In this document: piece after piece, positions 1-7,643 of the stretch
Layout of the letters: each line of letters starts with the position of its first letter
How positions within the stretch are numbered: the first letter of the stretch is position 1
NCBI GenBank assembly: GCA_023129805.1
Contig: JAGMBK010000007.1
Span: 1 to 26,025 of the forward strand
Length of the DNA: 26,025 bases
Direction: 5' to 3'
Origin: Candidatus Zixiibacteriota bacterium
Lineage (GTDB): Bacteria; Zixibacteria; MSB-5A5; SM1-73
The notes under the pieces: generated by a model
The model's input: the letters and a program-made list of their open reading frames with translations, nothing else
Told to the model about the DNA's origin: nothing
The model's database searches: none
Made by a program: the position numbers and the translations under genes

Positions 1-71
1 TCTTCAAAGTCAATTAAAGATTGTGTAAAGTTTCACGAAGGAATAGAGGTTGCTACAAGCGTGGAGAGGGG

Positions 72-111
72 GTGCTGGAAATTCCAGCACCTAACTTAAG
101 TTAGGTGCTGG
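72..111. repeat. Palindromic repeat, family A, copy 1
   Basis: Bases 84-111 form a perfect 28-bp palindrome whose half-site reads CCAGCACCTAACTT. An extra arm GTGCTGG at 72-78 can pair alternatively with CCAGCAC at 84-90, so two competing hairpins are possible. A shortened copy of the same palindrome lies at 21993-22015 in another intergenic gap. No T-run follows, so it is not a standard terminator. Its function is unknown; a small dispersed palindromic (REP/MITE-like) element is the simplest reading. Confidence 0.75.
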
Positions 112-154
112 TCTATGATTTGTATTCAGTGGGCAGAATTAATCCAAAATTTGT

Positions 155-183
155 TTGACTTTCTCACCCGTTATTCGTAAATT
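155..183 (+). promoter_or_regulatory. Possible sigma70-type promoter of the ACT-domain gene
   Basis: TTGACT at 155-160 and TAAATT at 178-183 are separated by 17 bases. The -35 box matches consensus at five of six bases and the -10 box at four of six. The predicted transcript would start near 190 and have a leader of about 80 bases. This is a match by eye with no experimental support. Confidence 0.35.
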
Positions 184-269
184 TAGACCAGTCTCAGGAT
201 CCTGTGGATAAATAGCTTTTGGGAGACCTCAGGCGAAAAACCATTTATTGAAAATTCGGAGGCGAATCT

Positions 270-731
270 ATGGTGGACGTTCATATTGCAAGTAATACCA
301 ATGTAGCAAAAATCACCCTTCATTCCGTCCCGGATAAACCCGGAATCGCGGCGGAGATATTTGGAAAATTAGGAAATGAGGGCTTCAACATTGAGCTAGT
401 AGTCTCGGGGATCGGCTATAAGGGCAAGGTTGACGTATCTTTCTCCGTGGCGGAAAACGAGCTGGATCCTATTCACACGCTTCTGGAGAAGGTAAAGGAT
501 GAGATAGGAGCGGAAAGGGTTTCTCACACCTCCAGCATAGCTTTAGTCTCCATCGCCGGTCATCAACTGGCGCAGACCCCGGGCATAGCGGGAAGAATGT
601 TTAATGCGCTTTCCAAGTCGGGGGTCAATATAGACACCATCTCCACCTCCATGTCTTCGGTCACCTGCATGGTCTCACAAGATAAAGCCAAAGAGGCGGT
701 GGACGCTTTGCGCAAGGAGTTCCAGTCGTAA
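270..731 (+). CDS. Tandem ACT-domain protein (amino-acid-binding regulatory protein)
   Basis: The 153-residue protein consists of two ACT folds, about residues 14-85 and 88-153. The first opens with the ACT signature around VPDKPGIAAEIFG. The second contains TPGIAGRMFNALSKSGVNID, very like the paired ACT domains at the C-terminus of aspartate kinase, where they bind lysine or threonine. No kinase domain is present: the ATG at 270 has GGAGG at 258-262, seven bases upstream, so the protein starts as a free regulatory module. It is expected to be cytosolic. ACT domains normally sense amino acids, but the ligand and any partner enzyme cannot be read from the sequence. The next gene is a dehydrogenase of the leucine/lysine/TCA family, 250 bases away; a regulatory link is only a suggestion. 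Confidence 0.85.
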   Translation: MVDVHIASNTNVAKITLHSVPDKPGIAAEIFGKLGNEGFNIELVVSGIGYKGKVDVSFSVAENELDPIHTLLEKVKDEIGAERVSHTSSIALVSIAGHQLAQTPGIAGRMFNALSKSGVNIDTISTSMSSVTCMVSQDKAKEAVDALRKEFQS

Positions 732-821
732 AAAAACGGGCTTATGGTCCAGCCGGGCTCTTCTTGCCAATTAAGGTTAAGCTAAAATGGACTTTTGAAG
801 AACATGATGTCAGGGCTGAAT

Positions 822-845
822 GCCCTTCAGGGTGAATCCTGTCCC
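822..845. repeat. Degenerate copy of the CCTTCAGGATGAATCC repeat motif
   Basis: The segment contains CCTTCAGGGTGAATCC followed by TGTCCC. It differs by one base from the 14-16-base unit repeated at 22887-22914 and 25104-25120. It lies in the gap between the ACT gene and the dehydrogenase gene. It looks like a decayed relative of the inverted-repeat element found behind lepB, but it is too short for certainty. Confidence 0.45.
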
Positions 846-983
846 ATGGTAAGGTGAACATTTTTCTGCATAGGGGTAGGAATTTTCGTATGAATGCATA
901 TGCATATCCCGCCAAAAGTATAAATTCTTCAACAATCCTTCTGCTTGCAGACATATAATATAAAACAAAGGAGGAAATCTTTT

Positions 984-2102
984 ATGGCAAAATACAAAAT
1001 CGCCTGGCTTCCCGGAGACGGGATAGGAAAGGATGTTTTGAATGCAGCTAAGATAGTTTTGGAGAAGATAGAGTTGGATGCAGAATATATCCCCGGCGAT
1101 ATTGGCTGGGAGTTCTGGTGCAAGGAAGGAGATGCCTTGCCGGAGAGGACCATCCAGCTTTTGAAAAATACTGACTGTTGCCTTTTCGGTGCCATCACCT
1201 CCAAACCCAAGGAAGAGGCGGAGTCAGAGCTGGATCCTGCTCTTGAAGGCAAAGGATACATCTATTTTAGTCCCATCGTAAAACTGCGCCAGTTATTTAA
1301 CCTCAGGACCAATCTAAGACCCTGCAAGGCTTATCCAGGCAACCCACTGAATTATCGAGATAACGTGGATTTAGTGGTATTCAGAGAAAACACCGAAGAT
1401 CTTTACGCTGGCGTGGAGTTTCATCCCCTTCCTTCGGAGGTGATGTCTGTGCTATGTAAACATCATGAGCGTATGAAAAAGTTTGCGGATACTCCACTTG
1501 AAGACATAGCGGTAAGTTTGCGAGTGAACACCCGGAAGGCTTGCCAGAATATTGTTCGGGATGCCTTTGAATACGCTAAAAAACACAAAAGGAGATCAGT
1601 CACCGTGGTGGAGAAACCCAATGTGATAAGGGAGACCTCCGGTTTGATGGTCAGGGAGGCAAGAAAGATCGCCAAAGAATATCCGGAGATCCCACTCTGG
1701 GAGACCAATATCGATGCCATGTGCATGTGGCTGATCAAAAATCCTGAAGACTACGATGTATTGGTAACCTCTAACATGTTCGGTGACATAATATCCGATC
1801 TTTCTGCCCAACTGGTGGGAGGATTGGGCTTTGCCTGTTCCGGAAACATCGGGGATGTTTATGCCGTCTTCGAGCCCACGCATGGCTCTGCTCCCAAATA
1901 TTCAGGTATGAATAAGGTCAATCCCATGGCGACCCTTCTGAGCGTGAAGTTGATGTTAGACTGGTTGGGGGAGTCAGAAAAAGCTTTACGCCTTGAATCT
2001 GCCATTGCTGAGGTGATCAAAGAAGGAAAAGTTAGAACTTACGATATGGGAGGCAAATCCACCACCACTGGTGTGGCAGAGGAGGTGGTAAGGAAGCTTT
2101 AA
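984..2102 (+). CDS. Isocitrate/3-isopropylmalate dehydrogenase family protein
   Basis: This is a beta-decarboxylating dehydrogenase that oxidises a 2-hydroxy acid with NAD(P) and releases CO2, using Mg or Mn. The 372-residue product has the family landmarks in order: PGDGIGKD (10-17), RENTEDLYAG (134-143), the catalytic lysine in VEKPNV (K211), the metal-binding aspartates around NID (D244) and NMFGDIISD (D268, D272), and EPTHGSAP (297-304). The start at 984 is preferred over an upstream in-frame ATG at 945 because AAAGGAGG ends nine bases before it and homologues begin at this point. The substrate segment (SPIVKLRQ then RTNLRP, 96-112) does not clearly match textbook isocitrate or isopropylmalate enzymes, so isocitrate, isopropylmalate and homoisocitrate all remain possible. 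No leucine-pathway gene is adjacent. A hairpin cluster follows the stop codon. Confidence 0.9.
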   Translation: MAKYKIAWLPGDGIGKDVLNAAKIVLEKIELDAEYIPGDIGWEFWCKEGDALPERTIQLLKNTDCCLFGAITSKPKEEAESELDPALEGKGYIYFSPIVKLRQLFNLRTNLRPCKAYPGNPLNYRDNVDLVVFRENTEDLYAGVEFHPLPSEVMSVLCKHHERMKKFADTPLEDIAVSLRVNTRKACQNIVRDAFEYAKKHKRRSVTVVEKPNVIRETSGLMVREARKIAKEYPEIPLWETNIDAMCMWLIKNPEDYDVLVTSNMFGDIISDLSAQLVGGLGFACSGNIGDVYAVFEPTHGSAPKYSGMNKVNPMATLLSVKLMLDWLGESEKALRLESAIAEVIKEGKVRTYDMGGKSTTTGVAEEVVRKL

Positions 2103-2108
2103 AGGAGT

Positions 2109-2320
2109 GCACCCCGGCATTGGCGGGGTGCGAACTTGATTTTAAGCTTTAAAACCTCCTGAAGGAGAATTTGGAGTGTTCACCTTTAGGTGAACCTTTC
2201 GTTGGTAACGGACATCTTGTCCGTTCTCCCGCCAAAGGCGGGGTGCGACTTTGGGTTTTAAGCTTTAAAACCGCAGAAGCCCCGCGAAGCGGGATCTCCG
2301 CTTCGCTCCGACAAGCTTCT
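2109..2320. repeat. Intergenic mosaic of hairpins with a direct repeat
   Basis: Within the gene-free stretch 2103-2512 at least five inverted repeats follow one another. They are GCACCCCG/CGGGGTGC (2109-2116/2124-2131), GTTCACC/GGTGAAC (2178-2195), AACGGACA/TGTCCGTT (2207-2225), CCCGCC/GGCGGG (2228-2242) and GCAGAAGC/GCTTCTGC (2273-2280/2313-2320). A direct repeat of about 35 bases, beginning GGCGGGGTGCGA and ending TTTTAAGCTTTAAAACC, occurs at 2122-2156 and 2237-2272 with few differences. No credible reading frame is present. The arrangement looks like several small palindromic elements inserted next to each other. Confidence 0.7.
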
Positions 2321-2343
2321 GCACTCCGAAAACTTCAACTTCC

Positions 2344-2375
2344 CCAAAATTTCCTCTAACATATTTTGGTTTTTT
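2344..2375 (+). terminator. Weak intrinsic terminator candidate
   Basis: CCAAAAT at 2344-2350 pairs with ATTTTGG at 2363-2369 across a 12-base loop, and six Ts follow at 2370-2375. The stem is A/T-rich and the loop is long, so it would be inefficient. It could end the dehydrogenase transcript or simply be chance in an AT-rich stretch. Confidence 0.35.
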
Positions 2376-2480
2376 GTCATTTTTGTTTATATTAACATAT
2401 TGTGAATGAACAGCGGTGTAACTGTGGCATTACGCCTTGGTGCGCCGCCTGAGGCGGAGTTGGGTGTCTTAAGCGGTAGC

Positions 2481-2501
2481 CGCCCCGCCCCAGGCGGGGC
2501 G
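2481..2501 (+). promoter_or_regulatory. GC-rich hairpin just upstream of the radical SAM start codon
   Basis: CGCCCCGCC at 2481-2489 and GGCGGGGCG at 2493-2501 form a perfect nine-base-pair stem with a three-base loop. It ends 11 bases before the ATG at 2513. The only ribosome-binding candidate between hairpin and ATG is the weak GAAAGAAG. Such a stem in the mRNA would sit next to the ribosome-binding site, so a negative effect on initiation is possible. It may equally be another intergenic repeat copy. Confidence 0.5.
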
Positions 2502-2512
2502 AAAGAAGAATC

Positions 2513-5155
2513 ATGATGCATCAACTTTCAGAAAAGATAAAGAAAGATTTGCTCCCCTTGGTGATGAAACCGGGACGGTATGTTGGAAATGAACTGGGAG
2601 CGATAAAAAAGGATCATCAGGAAAAGCTCAAGGTGGCTTTAACCTTCCCGGATGTGTATGAGATCGGAATGTCCTATCTTGGCATAGCTATACTTTATTA
2701 CATAATTAATCGAAGACCAGATTGGGTAGCTGAAAGGGTTTTTGCTCCCTGGGTGGATGCAGAGGGAGTTATAAGAGAACAAAATATCCCACTTTTTTCC
2801 TTGGAGACTCATACACCTCTGAAAGAATTTGATATCCTGGGTTTCTCCCTAACCTATGAACTCAACTATGCCACTATCCTTAATATGCTGGACTTAGCCG
2901 GGATACCGGTCTATTCTTCTCAGAGAAACGAGGAATATCCTTTGATCGTCGCCGGTGGACCTTCTGCTATGAACCCGGAACCTATGGCAGAGTTTTTCGA
3001 TCTATTCGCCTTGGGTGATGCAGAGGAGATGATAGAGGAGATCTTAGAAACTATCCAGCAAGGGAAGAAAGAACGAATGAAGAAACAAGAGCTTCTTCTC
3101 AGACTGTCCAAAATACCCGGGGTATACGTTCCCCAGTTTTACCAAGTCAAATATAACTCAGAAAATAGATTTGAGTCGATTGTGCCGAAGTTGCCGGATG
3201 TTCCAGAAAAGATTAAGGTGAGAACCATCCCTCAACTAAAAAACGAGCATTATCCGCAAACCCCTATAATTCCCTTTTTGGAGACCACCCATGACCGGCT
3301 GACCATAGAGATCATGCGGGGCTGTCCCAAAAGATGCCGTTTCTGTGCGGCAACCATAGTCTATCATCCCAGGCGAGAAAGACCAGTGGAAGAGATAGTC
3401 AAACAGGCTGAAGTTGGAATAGCTAACTCTGGCTGGGATGAGATTTCTCTTCTTTCCCTCTCCACCACCGACTATTCCAAACTGCCTGAGTTAGTTAAAA
3501 CGCTTTGTCAGAGATTTTACTCAAAGAGAGTTTCCACCTCACTCCCTTCACTCAGACCGGATTCTTTCTCCTTAGAGTTGGCTCAGCTTTTAGCCCGGGT
3601 AAAAAAGCCGGGTTTGACTTTTGCTCCGGAAGCAGGCACTCCCAGGCTTAGAAACGTTATCGGCAAGAACTTAAATGAGCAGGACATTTTGAATACTGTT
3701 AAGATAGTTTTTTCCTCCGGGTGGAATTTGATCAAACTTTACTTTATGATCGGGTTGCCCACTGAGAGGGAGGAGGATTTAAAGGGAATAGTGGATCTGC
3801 TGAAAAGGATTTTAAGAGTAGGAAAAGAGACAGGCAGAGGGAAGAATCTGAATGTGACCATCTCGCCTTTTACCCCCAAGCCACATACTCCTTTTCAATG
3901 GGAAAGGTTAGAAGATACCGATAGCCTGCAGGGAAAGATTCGTTATCTGAAGATCAATTCCAGAAGGGGAGGATTACATCTGAAATTCAGGGATCCCAAA
4001 ATTTCCTATCTGGAGGGAATTTTAGGTCGGGGAGATCGACGAATCTGTTCTGTGATCTTCTCTGCCTGGAAGAAAGGGGCAAGGCTGGATAGCTGGACAG
4101 AACATTTCAATTATCAGCTCTGGAGAGAAGCATTTGCTGAGCAAGGAATCGATCCAAACTCTTACGCTGAGGAAAAGGACCCAGACATGCCCCTTCCCTG
4201 GGATCATATTGACAAAGGAATCAGAAAGGAATATCTGAAGAAGGAGAGAGATCGGGCTTACGCTTTTCAAGAGAACGCATTTCCAGAGAAAAAGTATCCA
4301 TTAGAAGTTAGTTCTCAAAGAGAGCATTTACCCGGCGGGGTAAAAATGAGCGATTCCGCTCCCGCAAAAGGATTGCAAAAAGTAGTTGCCCCATCCGAGG
4401 AATCCACTACCACTGCCGTTCCCTCGTATGGTCGTAGGAAAAAGAAAAAACCTTTATCGCCGGCGCTGACCGTGGTGCGCAGTCGGGTGAGGCTGAAATG
4501 GAGCAAATCTGAGGAGGTCAGATTTACCTCTCATCTGGATGTGGGACGTATGATCGAACGCACCATCCGCAGATCGGGAATTCCCATCGCATATACGGAA
4601 GGGTTTCATCCTCACCAGAAGGTCGCCTGGGGTCCTCCTCTTCCCTTAGGATTTGTATCTGATGAGGAGTATCTGGACATCCAGCTTACCGAACCTTACA
4701 CCTCTGCCGTCCTTGATCGATTAAACCAAGCTTTGCCATCGGGATTTAAGTTTTTAGGAGGCAGACCGATTTTGGGCAAATCAGACTCGCTAAGCTCCAT
4801 CATAAATTTGGCCTACTATGAGGTAGGGCTGAAGATTCCCTTAGATCAAACGGAGAAGCTGATTGAATCCATCATGGGTGAAAAGAATTTGTGGGTGAAA
4901 AGAATTTCCAAGCAACAGGTTAAGGAGATAGATATAAGAAGACACATTCTGAAATTAGAGTGTGAACCTTTGGATGATCAGGCTATCCTGAAAATGCATC
5001 TGGGGCTGGGAAGTGATGGTTATGCCCGACCAGAGGAGATTTTGGTGTATGGATTTGGTCTTGATGAAAAGAAAGTAGCAGGCTTGCTTTTCAAAAGAAC
5101 CGGACTTTTTATCATGAAGAATAAACAGATCATAACTCCGATGGAAGTAATTTAG
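2513..5155 (+). CDS. Radical SAM protein (TIGR03960-like) fused to a DUF2344 (TIGR03936-like) domain
   Basis: The 880-residue protein has three parts. Residues about 45-180 form a cobalamin-binding-like N-terminal domain. About 255-500 is a radical SAM domain with the cluster motif C271-x3-C275-x2-C278, within RGCPKRCRFCAA. After a low-complexity linker (about 600-655, including RRKKKK), residues about 660-870 match the DUF2344 family, with FTSHLD and EGFHPHQK. The fusion of these two families is known in many bacteria, where it often sits near ribosome or tRNA genes; its reaction is not established. The motif predicts a 4Fe-4S cluster and S-adenosylmethionine cleavage, so activity would need low oxygen. 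It heads the plus-strand housekeeping run with rsmB 63 bases downstream. The start agrees with homologues, although no strong Shine-Dalgarno is visible. Confidence 0.88.
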   Translation: MMHQLSEKIKKDLLPLVMKPGRYVGNELGAIKKDHQEKLKVALTFPDVYEIGMSYLGIAILYYIINRRPDWVAERVFAPWVDAEGVIREQNIPLFSLETHTPLKEFDILGFSLTYELNYATILNMLDLAGIPVYSSQRNEEYPLIVAGGPSAMNPEPMAEFFDLFALGDAEEMIEEILETIQQGKKERMKKQELLLRLSKIPGVYVPQFYQVKYNSENRFESIVPKLPDVPEKIKVRTIPQLKNEHYPQTPIIPFLETTHDRLTIEIMRGCPKRCRFCAATIVYHPRRERPVEEIVKQAEVGIANSGWDEISLLSLSTTDYSKLPELVKTLCQRFYSKRVSTSLPSLRPDSFSLELAQLLARVKKPGLTFAPEAGTPRLRNVIGKNLNEQDILNTVKIVFSSGWNLIKLYFMIGLPTEREEDLKGIVDLLKRILRVGKETGRGKNLNVTISPFTPKPHTPFQWERLEDTDSLQGKIRYLKINSRRGGLHLKFRDPKISYLEGILGRGDRRICSVIFSAWKKGARLDSWTEHFNYQLWREAFAEQGIDPNSYAEEKDPDMPLPWDHIDKGIRKEYLKKERDRAYAFQENAFPEKKYPLEVSSQREHLPGGVKMSDSAPAKGLQKVVAPSEESTTTAVPSYGRRKKKKPLSPALTVVRSRVRLKWSKSEEVRFTSHLDVGRMIERTIRRSGIPIAYTEGFHPHQKVAWGPPLPLGFVSDEEYLDIQLTEPYTSAVLDRLNQALPSGFKFLGGRPILGKSDSLSSIINLAYYEVGLKIPLDQTEKLIESIMGEKNLWVKRISKQQVKEIDIRRHILKLECEPLDDQAILKMHLGLGSDGYARPEEILVYGFGLDEKKVAGLLFKRTGLFIMKNKQIITPMEVI

Positions 5156-5218
5156 CTGAAAACTTTATCTTAACCTGAATTTTTCAAAAGAAACCTTAAG
5201 CAAGTTTGATCCCTACAG

Positions 5219-6577
5219 TTGAGTCTTCTTAAGAGAGTGGAAAAAACACAGAGCACAAATCCCAGAGAGATCGCAATAAAAATTCTGCATGACGTAGAGG
5301 TCAATGACACCTTTACCCATCAATCCATCTTGTCCTTCTCCAAAAATCTTTATCTTTCCTCCCTGGATAGAAGATTTCTACGCGAACTGGTTCATGGAAC
5401 CATCAAAATGAGAAGGAGGCTGGATTTTGTTCTTGGTCTGTTCTTGGAGAAAAAGCTGGAGGGGTTGACTCCGATGATACGAAACATATTGAGAATGGGA
5501 GTTTATCAGATAGATTTTTTGACAAAGGTTCCGGAGAGTGCGGCTGTAGATGAGTCGGTGAAACTGGCTAAAAAGTTCGGGCATAAAGGGACGGTGGCTT
5601 TAGTCAACGCAGTCTTGAGAAGCTACTTGCGTGACAAAAGCCAGGTGAGTTTTCCTTCCTGGGAAAAGGATAAGGTTGAAAATATTTCTTTGTTCTATTC
5701 TTTTCCTAGCTGGGTGGTAGAGGGGTGGTTGGGGATTTTCGGTGAAGAGCAGACCATCAAACTTTGTCAGGCTTTCAACAAAAGACCGCGACTTTGTTGC
5801 CGAATGAACTCGTTGAAGATTGATCATAAGGGGTTGGAGGAGATATTCAAGCGGGAAAAGATAAAATTCAAGCCAAGCAAATTCCTAAAAGGTTTTTATT
5901 CAATCGAATCCAAGGTGGATCTGGACCGTTTTGTTCCCCTACAGAAGGGATTAATCTATTTTCAGGATGAAAGTGCCGGATTTCCGGTTATGCTTCTTGA
6001 TCCTCAACCGGGTGATTATATAGTGGATCTATGTGCCGCCCCCGGAGGAAAGAGCACCTTCATTGCAGAGAGAATGTCGGATCAGGGGCTGGTGCTGGCG
6101 GTGGATATAAGTGCAAAAAAGCTTAATATGGTGAGGGAAAATTGCCAGAGGCTGGGAGTGCGCTCTGTAGCCTTATGCTGTGCTGATGCCAAAGATTTTT
6201 CCTGCCATCCCGTGGACAAAATTTTGATTGACGCTCCCTGTTCTGCCCTGGGGACATTAGGACGAAATCCGGATGCCCGCTGGAGAAAACAAAAGGAGGA
6301 TCCTTCTCGATTGCAGAAGCTTCAGTTAGAAATTTTGTCAAATGCGGCAGAGCTTTTGAAAGATGGTGGTATCTTAGTCTACAGCACCTGCACCATTACG
6401 CCAGAGGAAAATGAACAGGTGATTGAAAAGTTTTTGGAGCAAAGGAAAGATTTCAGAGTGGCAGAGGGCTCCCATTTCGTAGATTTTGGCGTGGTGGATC
6501 AGAATGGTATGGTTCGAACATTACCCCATGTTCATAAAATGGATGGAAGTTTTGCCTGTAGATTAGAAAAAGTATAG
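5219..6577 (+). CDS. rsmB: 16S rRNA (cytosine-967-C5)-methyltransferase RsmB
   Basis: RsmB methylates C967 of 16S rRNA (E. coli numbering) using S-adenosylmethionine. The N-terminal part (about 14-140) is a NusB-like RNA-binding domain (NPREIAIKIL, then MGVYQIDF). The C-terminal part is the m5C methyltransferase. It has the SAM loop VDLCAAPGGKST (269-280), the acidic residue in AVDIS (D296), IDAPCSALG with motif IV cysteine C341, and YSTCTITPEEN with the nucleophile C391. Both cysteines needed for m5C chemistry are present. Length is typical at 452 residues. No ATG lies between the upstream in-frame stop (5207-5209) and the first conserved residues, so the start must be TTG at 5219 or GTG at 5237; neither has a clear ribosome-binding site. 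Confidence 0.93.
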   Translation: MSLLKRVEKTQSTNPREIAIKILHDVEVNDTFTHQSILSFSKNLYLSSLDRRFLRELVHGTIKMRRRLDFVLGLFLEKKLEGLTPMIRNILRMGVYQIDFLTKVPESAAVDESVKLAKKFGHKGTVALVNAVLRSYLRDKSQVSFPSWEKDKVENISLFYSFPSWVVEGWLGIFGEEQTIKLCQAFNKRPRLCCRMNSLKIDHKGLEEIFKREKIKFKPSKFLKGFYSIESKVDLDRFVPLQKGLIYFQDESAGFPVMLLDPQPGDYIVDLCAAPGGKSTFIAERMSDQGLVLAVDISAKKLNMVRENCQRLGVRSVALCCADAKDFSCHPVDKILIDAPCSALGTLGRNPDARWRKQKEDPSRLQKLQLEILSNAAELLKDGGILVYSTCTITPEENEQVIEKFLEQRKDFRVAEGSHFVDFGVVDQNGMVRTLPHVHKMDGSFACRLEKV

Positions 6578-6673
6578 TTCTTTTGAAGATGGGATTTTCA
6601 ACTGGATTTTTAAGGAAAATATTGTATTTTAGGTTGCGATAAGAACTTTAGAATTCAATTTCTGAGAGCATCT

Positions 6674-7456
6674 ATGAAGGAAACAATAAAGACAAAACTA
6701 AAGCACATATTTGGATTCATATGGAGAAATAGACCAATAAGATACCCGCTTCTGCTTTTGGGGACAATTGCAACCCTTTTTCTTTTGCTGCTTCTGGCTG
6801 ACCGTGTGATCATGCCCCTGGTTGTCCACTGGGGAGAAGCGCGGGCGGTGCCAGACTTAACGGATTTAAGTTTAGAAGAGGTCGAAGATATTTCAAAAAG
6901 GAAAGGTTTAAACCTTCAGGTGCTGGCGGAGGTGTATGATCCCACCAAGCCTCCGGGAACTATCCTTTCTCAAATCCCTCCTCCCAATACCAGGGTCAGA
7001 GAAGGGAGGATTGTAAAGATAACAGTGAGCAAAGGTGGAAAGACAGTATTGGTGCCTAAACTGGAGGGTATTTCCATAAGACAGGCGGAGCTTTTGTTGG
7101 TTCATGAAGGATTGGAATTGGGAGAGGTTAGCTGGACTTCATCTGGTTCCTTTCCCGAAGATGTGGTGATCGCCAGCACACCTTTATTTGGAACCTCCGT
7201 TCCGCATGGAATGTCTGTGAACTTGAGGGTGAGTCTGGGCATAAAGCCAGACACAGTGGTGGTGCCTGATCTTTTAGGGATGAACTTAGATGAGAGCAAG
7301 AAGATCCTTCGGGAGATCGGGCTTGGGTTGGGAAAGACAAAAGTCAAGGTAAATAATGATTTTCTCCCCGGAACGATATTGAAGCAATCTCTCCCACCAG
7401 GCGAAAAAATTGAAAGGGGATCAAAAATAAATCTGGAAGTCAGCACCACTGAATGA
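6674..7456 (+). CDS. Single-pass membrane protein with three PASTA domains
   Basis: The 260-residue protein has a short basic cytoplasmic N-terminus, one membrane helix (about 24-43), and an outside part made of three PASTA repeats (about 56-120, 122-189 and 193-258). Each repeat shows the usual pattern: a conserved VP near the beginning, a helix with an A/S-E-x-L core, and a closing xGxxVxLxVS strand. PASTA domains bind peptidoglycan fragments or beta-lactam-like ligands, and are usually the sensor part of Ser/Thr kinases or penicillin-binding proteins. Neither catalytic domain is present here or next door. Free PASTA proteins between rsmB and rpe echo the Firmicutes order rsmB-...-prkC-rsgA-rpe, but with the kinase missing. 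A cell-wall binding or sensing role in the periplasm is inferred. Confidence 0.85.
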   Translation: MKETIKTKLKHIFGFIWRNRPIRYPLLLLGTIATLFLLLLLADRVIMPLVVHWGEARAVPDLTDLSLEEVEDISKRKGLNLQVLAEVYDPTKPPGTILSQIPPPNTRVREGRIVKITVSKGGKTVLVPKLEGISIRQAELLLVHEGLELGEVSWTSSGSFPEDVVIASTPLFGTSVPHGMSVNLRVSLGIKPDTVVVPDLLGMNLDESKKILREIGLGLGKTKVKVNNDFLPGTILKQSLPPGEKIERGSKINLEVSTTE

Positions 7457-7510
7457 TGGAGGTTTCTTCTGGATTGGGAACTAAACAACGATTACGTCCG
7501 ATACAAAATG

Positions 7511-7583
7511 CAATCGAGGCTCGTTTCACGGTCTCGACGTTCGTATAGATGCTCGAAGCAGGTCTTGGAACGAGCTTCGATTG
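7511..7583. repeat. Long imperfect inverted repeat upstream of rpe
   Basis: CAATCGAGGCTCGTTT at 7511-7526 pairs with the segment 7568-7583 (ending CGAGCTTCGATTG), with one G-A mismatch at the DNA level. In RNA that position can pair as G-U. The loop of about 40 bases contains further TCGA-rich half-sites, and ACGAGCTTCG recurs at 7596-7605. The element fills most of the 187-bp gap between the PASTA gene and rpe. No T-run follows, so it is not a clear terminator. Confidence 0.55.
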
Positions 7584-7643
7584 CCAAGTTTCGATACGAG
7601 CTTCGCCAACGACAAACCAAATACTTTTTTCATGAGGTGACAG

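Noticed and set aside
2171..2359. 62-codon plus-strand frame
   Set aside because: It runs through the hairpin cluster and direct repeats, its residues mirror the repeated DNA, and no ribosome-binding site precedes it.
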